A stretch of 5,553 nucleotides of DNA from Gemmatimonas phototrophica (lineage in GTDB: Bacteria > Gemmatimonadota > Gemmatimonadetes > Gemmatimonadales > Gemmatimonadaceae). A program made the position numbers and the translations under genes. Under the pieces are notes generated by a model, which was not told the DNA's origin, did not search any database, and saw only the letters and a program-made list of their open reading frames with translations. This document shows positions 1-5,553 of the stretch, in pieces. The stretch spans positions 1 through 5,553 of the forward strand of contig CAMBRJ010000225.1 of the NCBI GenBank assembly GCA_945870175.1, given 5' to 3'. Within the stretch, counting starts at the first letter, position 1; every line of letters starts with the position of its first letter.

Positions 1-3000
1 CGTGAAAGTGCATCGCGCCCGAGGCGCCGATCGTGTCGAGCGCACCGCCGCTGCGGATGCGCAGCGATTCGAGAATGAGGGAGTCTTCGGCGGCGCGCAA
101 CACGATGCGACCGTCCGCGGGTTCGATATTGAGATCGCGGAAGAAGGCACCGACCCCGTCGGCCGTCATCGAGCCGCGGGCGACGGGGCGATCCATGTTG
201 CCGCTCAGCGCCAACTGGCCTGAGACGCGTCCGCGGAGTCGTTGCACGCCGTCGATCGTGAGTGGCAACCCCTCGAGTCGCAACGAGTCGGCCGTGATCT
301 GGGCATCGACCTGATCCGACAGCAGGCGTTTCTCCACCGACGCGATGGCGAGATCGATCGGCACGCGCGCTTGCGCGCGCAGCGCCCCGCCGAGGGAGTC
401 GGAGAGCACGGCCGAAGCCACGAGCGTGCGATCGGCGTATCGTCCGGCCGACTGGATCGACGGCAGACGGAATCCGCGGACGCCGAGGGAATCGCCGCGC
501 AGGGTCCACGACAGCAGCGGCATCGGGCGGGTGCCGGTGAGCTCGGCCGTTCCGCTCAGCGTCCCGGCGAACGTCGGCGTGCCCGCCAGCAGCGCCGTGA
601 TCTCACCCACCGGGAACTGCTCGAGTCGGACGGAGCCGGTGATCGGTTGACGGCTCGGTATGTCAGCCACGGCGCGTAGCACACCGGCGCTGTTCGAGCG
701 CAATTCGACCGGGAACAGGTGAAACCCCGTGGAATCCTGCAGCAGCGTAATCGGCTTCGCGCTCCGCCACATGACATCGGCGTAGGAGAGGTGGAGCGAA
801 TCGAGCGCCACCGCGAACTGCGACGGAGACCGCGTATACACGCCGCGCGCGAGCAGATGCGCGTCGGTGCGCGAGCTCACGTCGAGCACGAGCAGACCGC
901 TGTCGGCGTTCGCCTGCTCGACGCGGAACCCGATGGCCTGCAGTCGGATCGCCCCGAGGCCGTCGATGTCGTCGGCGGTGGCGGCTCCTTCAAAAGCGGG
1001 ACGCGTGAACACATGATCGGCCTTCGCCGACCCGAAGACTCGTCCAACGCGAACCGCACCGACCTGCATGGCGCGGGCGCCGATGGCCGCGGTGGCGCCG
1101 GCGTCGGTGAGACTGCCGTAGAGATAGCCGGAGAGCGACAGGTCTCCTTCGAGCGTATCGGCGGCGAGATGGCGCAACGACGTCGCGGCCGTGCTGTCGA
1201 CCGACTGCAGCATCGCGGCAAGCCGCCCCAACTGCGCACGGACGGCGCCCAGTGAGTCGGCGCGTGCCGCCAGTATGAGCGTGTCGACCTTGAGGGAATC
1301 GCGGGCCAATGCGCCGCGCGCATCAAAGGTGACGCCGCCAATGTCGGCCGTGGCCGAGTCGACCCGCAGACGCTCGGCATCCAACGCGACGGTGCCCAGA
1401 AAACGAAAGGCGGGCCGATTCTCTGTGGCCGCCTGCGTCCAGTCGGCCACCATCTGGCCCTCGAAGAGCGCGAGGCTCGCGCTGTCGTTGGCGGGAGCAC
1501 CCGTAACGGCACGCGGGCCGCGCGCTGAGAGCGATACCGTGCCGTCGACCGCGGTAAACGGCACGGTGGAACGTCCGATCCATTGGCGCACATCGAACTG
1601 ATTGAGTGCGCCGGTGGCCGTGAGCTGCCAGGTGGCGGCGGTCAACGCAGCGGTGCCTTGCAGTCGGACGACGCTGCTATCCGCGTGCGTCTGGTTCACG
1701 GCCGCGACGTCGGTGCCCGCGTTGGCACGGAGGGCGGCCGTCCAGCGCATGGCGTCGGTACTGCCGTCGAGCGTGACCTGCCCGGAGATGGCACCGCGAA
1801 TCGGCAGTGTGGTGTCGATACGCGCGAGCGCGCGCATCGACAGTGGATCCAGCTGCAGCGCGGCGTTCACGACAGGCGCCTTGGCCTTCGCGCCGCCGTA
1901 GCGCGCGCGGATCTCACCGCGCACGGTCGAGATGTTCCCTACGGCGTCAGTCCACGTGAGCGCGACGCGCGTGAGGTCGGCCGCGTCGAGGTCGGCCGAG
2001 CGGATCACGCCGCGCGCCGAGAGGATACCATCGATGGCCGGCATCTCGGGGATGAGCGCCGGTGAGAGGGCGCGAACAGACCGCAGGTCCACTCGGGCAT
2101 CATCAAGTGTCATGTCCCACGCGCGCGGACGCGCGCCAAACTCCACCATGCCACGCAGCGACGCGCTGGACACCGCCCCGCCGGGCACCAGCGCATCGGC
2201 GAACCGCGCGTCGAGCAGATCCATCTTGAAGGCAGTGAGCGGACCGCCGTCACGCGCCACCAGCGTGCCGGTGAAGGTGCCGCGGATCTCCGGCGGCAGC
2301 GCGTCATAGCTGATTCGCCGCAGCAGATCACTCTGCAGCGGCACGAAGGCCAGGTCGACCCGCTGCAGCCGCATGTGATCCGGCTTGAGCACGATATCGA
2401 TGCCACCGGTGATGCGCGAGGCGCCGCTGGTGACGTCTAGGGCGGAGAGGGCGAACTCGACGTCATCCGGATTCTCCAGCGTGCGCATGCGGACGGTCGC
2501 CGCCCCCCGACCCTCGGCGGGCAGCACATCCCAGATCCACTGCAGGTCGGTGAGACCGGCGTTCGCCCTGATGACGACGTCGTAGCGCAGCGGCCCCGGA
2601 TTGCGCCAGTCGATCGTGCCCACGGCGGTGCCGGTTGACGCGGGCAGTCGTACGTCACCGAGGTTGAGCTGGAGCGAGTCGCCCGTCCAGCGAATGCGAC
2701 CAGAAGCCTGCGCGATGCGCATCGGTGGATCGGAGACGACACCGCGCAACGTGTCGATCTGCATCGAGGCTGGGCGTTGCTCGACATCGACGATGATGGC
2801 GTCGCGCGCACGGAGCCGTTCGAGGACCACCAGCCGACGCTCGAAGAATGTGCCGGCCGGTGTGCGAACGAGATCGTGCAGACTGTCCCGCACGGCGACG
2901 ACGCTGTCGCGCGCCGCGCCCACGAAGACGGGATGAGGCGCCCACGGCGCGATCGTGGCGACGCGCCCGCCGTCGACGATCAGCGAGTCCACGCGAATAT

Positions 3001-3496
3001 CGTCGCCGAAGCCGGGCGTGGCGCGGGGGGTCTTCTTGACCGTATCTCCGGAGATGATGTAGGCGATGTTCCACGGGCCCTGTTCATCTCGCTTGAGATC
3101 GAGCCGGAGGCCGCGCAGGGCGAGCCGTCGGATGTGGATCGCCTTATCGAGCAGGTCGGCGATGGCGATCGAGGCGTCCAGCTGCTGCGCCGTGATGACG
3201 GGCACGCCGGCCGTATCGACGAGCGACACGTTGTCGGCCACGATGTGGGTGGGACTGATCGAGCGCAGCATCCCGACCCGCAGCGTCCCCCGTCCGCCGA
3301 ACAGTCCGTTCGCGCTGGAGATGACCGCGCTGAGGAGCCAGCGGCGGCCCCCCTCGGTGTTCACGGCGAGCGCGTAGGACAGGCCCAAGCCGCCGACCGC
3401 ACCGAGCAGAATTCCGGCCACCCACCAGACGCGCCGCTGCCGCGACGCCATGCCGGGCGCGGCGTCAGATGCGGCGTTCGTGCGCGGCGACGGCAT
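1..3496 (-). CDS. tamB: TamB-like inner-membrane-anchored periplasmic translocation/assembly protein, 3' partial
   Basis: Probable TamB-family bridge protein, which links the inner membrane to an Omp85 barrel and acts in outer-membrane assembly or phospholipid transport. I translated the whole frame from the ATG at 3496-3494: there is no stop or frameshift through residue 1165 at position 2, so the gene runs off the left edge. Residues 19-22 (RQRR) precede a hydrophobic segment at about 23-45 (WWVAGILLGAVGGLGLSYAL), a signal anchor with positive-inside charge. It is followed by NTEGGRRWLL (46-55), typical of the TamB/AsmA N-terminus. The rest is long, beta-rich and low in cysteine. It has recurring strand units of the form G-x-hydrophobic-x-hydrophobic-x-G at about 565-585, 780-800, 975-997 and 1090-1105, as expected for a hydrophobic-groove bridge. 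A charged, helix-prone stretch lies at 193-231. TamB proteins usually end in a DUF490 domain, which would lie outside the window. The start is set by the TGATG overlap with the upstream gene. An in-frame Met16 (3451) would shorten only the pre-anchor tail, and neither start has a strong Shine-Dalgarno. Another AsmA-like family member is the main alternative. Confidence 0.88.
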   Translation of the reverse strand, partial: MPSPRTNAASDAAPGMASRQRRVWWVAGILLGAVGGLGLSYALAVNTEGGRRWLLSAVISSANGLFGGRGTLRVGMLRSISPTHIVADNVSLVDTAGVPVITAQQLDASIAIADLLDKAIHIRRLALRGLRLDLKRDEQGPWNIAYIISGDTVKKTPRATPGFGDDIRVDSLIVDGGRVATIAPWAPHPVFVGAARDSVVAVRDSLHDLVRTPAGTFFERRLVVLERLRARDAIIVDVEQRPASMQIDTLRGVVSDPPMRIAQASGRIRWTGDSLQLNLGDVRLPASTGTAVGTIDWRNPGPLRYDVVIRANAGLTDLQWIWDVLPAEGRGAATVRMRTLENPDDVEFALSALDVTSGASRITGGIDIVLKPDHMRLQRVDLAFVPLQSDLLRRISYDALPPEIRGTFTGTLVARDGGPLTAFKMDLLDARFADALVPGGAVSSASLRGMVEFGARPRAWDMTLDDARVDLRSVRALSPALIPEMPAIDGILSARGVIRSADLDAADLTRVALTWTDAVGNISTVRGEIRARYGGAKAKAPVVNAALQLDPLSMRALARIDTTLPIRGAISGQVTLDGSTDAMRWTAALRANAGTDVAAVNQTHADSSVVRLQGTAALTAATWQLTATGALNQFDVRQWIGRSTVPFTAVDGTVSLSARGPRAVTGAPANDSASLALFEGQMVADWTQAATENRPAFRFLGTVALDAERLRVDSATADIGGVTFDARGALARDSLKVDTLILAARADSLGAVRAQLGRLAAMLQSVDSTAATSLRHLAADTLEGDLSLSGYLYGSLTDAGATAAIGARAMQVGAVRVGRVFGSAKADHVFTRPAFEGAATADDIDGLGAIRLQAIGFRVEQANADSGLLVLDVSSRTDAHLLARGVYTRSPSQFAVALDSLHLSYADVMWRSAKPITLLQDSTGFHLFPVELRSNSAGVLRAVADIPSRQPITGSVRLEQFPVGEITALLAGTPTFAGTLSGTAELTGTRPMPLLSWTLRGDSLGVRGFRLPSIQSAGRYADRTLVASAVLSDSLGGALRAQARVPIDLAIASVEKRLLSDQVDAQITADSLRLEGLPLTIDGVQRLRGRVSGQLALSGNMDRPVARGSMTADGVGAFFRDLNIEPADGRIVLRAAEDSLILESLRIRSGGALDTIGASGAMHFH

Positions 3497-3498
3497 CA
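3494..3498 (-). promoter_or_regulatory. TGATG stop/start overlap (likely translational coupling)
   Basis: The TGA of the Omp85 gene (3498-3496) and the ATG of the TamB-like gene (3496-3494) share one base. The preceding bases on the minus strand (about 3515-3497) are GC-rich with only a weak purine run (GGGCAGG) and no clear Shine-Dalgarno. Such overlaps commonly let a terminating ribosome restart on the next gene. This supports co-translation of the two proteins and the choice of 3496 as the second start. The coupling itself is inferred. Confidence 0.75.
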
Positions 3499-5553
3499 GA
3501 ACGCCTGCCCGAGGCCGAAGTGGAACGTGAGCCGAGAGAGGACGCTGCGGCCGGTGGGCGGGCGGTAGGTGCTGGGGCACGCGAAGATGTCGCTCGCCCG
3601 CGGATCCGTGAGGTCGCGCGGACTCGCGCAGAGGATGTCGCCGGTCGTGCCCGTGTTGTCGCCCGACGTGAAGAACAGGGCGCGTCCCGCCCGAGGCTCG
3701 TATGGCTGATAGCCGACATCCATCCGGAAAGGGCCCAGCGGGGTCACGATGCGCAGACCGAGTCCAGGCGTTGCGCGGAGGTTGCCCCAGCGGAAGCCTT
3801 CGGCGTGCGTTTCCCAAACGTTCCCGGCATCGACGAAGGCCGCGAACTGCAGCTCTTCGGCGATGAAGCGGAACCCACGACGCCACTCGAGATTGGCGAC
3901 GACCATGGCGGTGCCGCCGCGGGGCACCGCGCGATCGTAGCCGGCGCCGTTTTTCACCACGACCACGCGTTGGCCGTTCGCCCCCACGGTGTCGAGGACG
4001 CTGGCGCCCGAGACCACGTAGACCACGGGACCGAGCAGATTTTGTTGGTACCCGCGCACCGAACTCTGTCCGCCGGCGAAGATGCGCTCCTGCTGCGGGA
4101 TCAACGGCGACCCATCGACCAGTTCGGCGCCGGGGGCGAAGGCCCGGGACATCTGCACCCGCGTGCCGATCACGCCGCCCGCGAACCGGAAGTACGTCGA
4201 GGCTTCTCCGGTGGCGCGATAGAACGTGAGTGACTGGACGATCGGCGAGAACGTTTCGCCAGCCCGGACATCGCCGCGCACGCGCCATCCGCGCGAGGGA
4301 TTGACGGCGTCGTTGGTGCGATCGTGCGATGCGCTGGTACTCACGATCCCGACGCTGCGACCGAACAGGGAGAGCGTGAAGTCCTCCGGGCGGCATTGGC
4401 CGAATCGCGCGCACGACACCGCGGGATCGGTGATGGTCTTACCGTTCTCGTACTGAAAGCCGGCGGTGCCCGCCGTGCGCGTGGTGAACTGTCGCGCGAG
4501 TTCGACGAGCGCCCCGACACTCGTTTCCCGCAAGTACGCAAACGGTTCGCCGCGACGCTCACTGTACACCGTGAACACCGGCTGGACGGGCCACCCGAAC
4601 AGGCGCGTGTTCGATACGGTGGAGCCGATGTAGTAGTTCAGCTTTTCACTGAAGGGATCGACCCGCAGCGCCCCGGAGCAGAGCGCGGGGGCGAAATTCA
4701 CCGGGGTGCCGACACCGATCTTGGAGGCGCGTGCCGAGAGTTCCACCCGACGCCCAACGCCGAGGAAGCCACGGTCGGTGACGCGCCCCTGCATGCGGAT
4801 ACAGTCCTGCGTGGCCCAACCCACCCCGACGCGGGCCGCGCGGGTTCGCGCTTCCGCGACGGCAACACGCAGGTCCAGCACGCTGTCACGGACGGCGGTG
4901 AGCGGAGTGAGGGTGTCGATCAGCACCAGACGAAAGGCTTCGGACCGATACAGATCGCGCTGCGCGTCGAGGATCGCGCCGGCTCTGAATCGATCACCCG
5001 AGCGGATCGCGACCAGTCGCGCCACATCGGACGAGTCGACGCGTGGGTTCCCCTCCCGCAGCGGCTGTACCTCGATCTGCACGGTACCGATCGATACGAC
5101 ACGTCCGGGGGCAAAGGTCAGCGAGAGCGTGGCACGTGCGGCGACGGCATCGATTTCGACACGACTCTGCGGTCGCGCGGCGCGCGCGTAGCCCGCATCC
5201 CGTAGACGGGCGAGGACCCGATCGATGGTGCTGTCGACGCGCGTGCGGTCGAAGCGCGTGTGCTCGAGGGCACGCAGCGGCGTGTCGAAGCCGCGCGTGC
5301 CGAGCGCGGGCTCAGGGAGCCCGGCGATCACGATCGTGTCGAGGACCGCTTCGGAGCCTGGGGTGATCGCGAAAAGGAGCCGGACGCCATTGGGCCGTCG
5401 ATCGATGGTCGGGATGACGGTGGCCTGAAACCAACCGACCTGCCGGTGCATCACGGCCAGCCGCAGGGCATCGCGGCGGAGTTCGAGTGAATCGAGACAG
5501 GGCGCGTCGCCGATGCGGAACCAGCGCGTCTTCACCCCCGGCTCGTGCGTGAC
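3496..5553 (-). CDS. BamA/TamA-family (Omp85) outer-membrane beta-barrel protein, 5' partial
   Basis: Probable outer-membrane protein of the Omp85 superfamily, which inserts beta-barrel proteins or, with TamB, supports TAM function. The frame is open to the right edge and ends with TGA at 3498-3496, giving 685 residues (1 = codon 5553-5551). Residues 1-70 look like the rest of a POTRA domain. Residues about 71-150 and 151-235 look like two more, each with a helix-turn pattern ending in a strand (LRDAGYARA at 117-125). The barrel covers about 236-685. Hallmarks seen are NPSRGW (418-423), GGQSSVRGY (494-502, the L6 VRGF/Y motif), FVDAGNVW (573-580), TPLGPFRMDVGY (604-615), and a final aromatic strand ending in Phe (FHFGLGQAF), a typical beta-signal. 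A GTG at 5535 is in frame but lies inside the first POTRA, so the true start is upstream. The adjacent TamB-like gene favours a TamA-type role. BamA versus TamA cannot be settled from this fragment, so no symbol is given. Six barrel cysteines (251, 292, 381, 387, 642, 659) are unusual. Confidence 0.93.
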   Translation of the reverse strand, partial: VTHEPGVKTRWFRIGDAPCLDSLELRRDALRLAVMHRQVGWFQATVIPTIDRRPNGVRLLFAITPGSEAVLDTIVIAGLPEPALGTRGFDTPLRALEHTRFDRTRVDSTIDRVLARLRDAGYARAARPQSRVEIDAVAARATLSLTFAPGRVVSIGTVQIEVQPLREGNPRVDSSDVARLVAIRSGDRFRAGAILDAQRDLYRSEAFRLVLIDTLTPLTAVRDSVLDLRVAVAEARTRAARVGVGWATQDCIRMQGRVTDRGFLGVGRRVELSARASKIGVGTPVNFAPALCSGALRVDPFSEKLNYYIGSTVSNTRLFGWPVQPVFTVYSERRGEPFAYLRETSVGALVELARQFTTRTAGTAGFQYENGKTITDPAVSCARFGQCRPEDFTLSLFGRSVGIVSTSASHDRTNDAVNPSRGWRVRGDVRAGETFSPIVQSLTFYRATGEASTYFRFAGGVIGTRVQMSRAFAPGAELVDGSPLIPQQERIFAGGQSSVRGYQQNLLGPVVYVVSGASVLDTVGANGQRVVVVKNGAGYDRAVPRGGTAMVVANLEWRRGFRFIAEELQFAAFVDAGNVWETHAEGFRWGNLRATPGLGLRIVTPLGPFRMDVGYQPYEPRAGRALFFTSGDNTGTTGDILCASPRDLTDPRASDIFACPSTYRPPTGRSVLSRLTFHFGLGQAF

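Noticed and set aside
364..380. Short GC-rich inverted repeat (GCGCGC-TT-GCGCGC) as a possible hairpin or terminator
   Set aside because: It lies inside coding sequence encoding an Arg/Ala/Gln stretch, has no following T-run, and such motifs arise often by chance at this base composition.
877..1593. Minus-strand open frame of 238 codons in a second phase
   Set aside because: It overlaps the TamB-like frame on the same strand but is Arg/Pro/Ser-rich and has no domain. The TamB-like frame is continuous through the whole stretch.
3449..3451. ATG at codon 16 as an alternative start of the TamB-like gene
   Set aside because: It keeps the membrane anchor and so is possible, but it has no Shine-Dalgarno before it and would lose the TGATG overlap, so the upstream ATG is preferred.
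2777..3568. Plus-strand open frame of 263 codons
   Set aside because: It lies antisense to the TamB-like gene and across the gene junction. The translation is rich in Arg, Asp, Gly and Ala with no recognisable domain, as expected for the shadow of a GC-rich gene. The opposing frame shows real family motifs.
3469..4233. Plus-strand open frame of 254 codons opposite the end of the barrel gene
   Set aside because: The minus-strand frame here carries VRGY, FVDAGNVW, TPLGPFRMDVGY and the C-terminal beta-signal, so this frame is a shadow.
4324..5205. Plus-strand open frame of 293 codons opposite the barrel gene
   Set aside because: It is wholly antisense to POTRA and barrel coding sequence, with low-complexity charged composition and no domain. 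It is explained by the scarcity of stop codons in GC-rich DNA.

Overview
The window is GC-rich and fully coding on the minus strand. It carries two adjoining gene fragments, both cut by the window edges, and I found no RNA gene, mobile element, CRISPR array or intergenic gap. The products are envelope proteins of a diderm (two-membrane) bacterium. The G/C-heavy third codon positions and the Ala/Arg/Asp/Val/Thr-rich style of the two proteins resemble Gemmatimonadota or a similar high-GC diderm phylum. That placement is an impression from composition and protein style, not a demonstrated assignment.

Reading along the minus strand, positions 5553 to 3496 encode the C-terminal 685 residues of a BamA/TamA-family (Omp85) outer-membrane protein. 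It has part of one periplasmic POTRA domain, two further POTRA-like domains, and a complete C-terminal beta-barrel with the family's hallmark motifs and a terminal phenylalanine. Its N-terminus, signal peptide and promoter lie beyond position 5553.

Its stop codon shares one base with the ATG of the next gene (TGATG, 3498 to 3494). From 3496 to the left edge, one uninterrupted frame encodes at least 1165 residues of a TamB-like protein. This has an N-terminal membrane anchor followed by a very long, repetitive beta-rich periplasmic region. Its C-terminal TamB (DUF490) domain and stop lie outside the window.

The pair looks like a translocation and assembly module (TAM): an Omp85 barrel in the outer membrane plus a TamB-type bridge anchored in the inner membrane. 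In characterised bacteria such pairs act in outer-membrane protein assembly and in phospholipid transport across the periplasm. The one-base overlap suggests co-translation and a matched partnership. I see no sign of a wholly new system. The points of interest are lineage-specific details: paired cysteines in predicted surface loops, a long last barrel loop, and a helical insert in the TamB-like protein.
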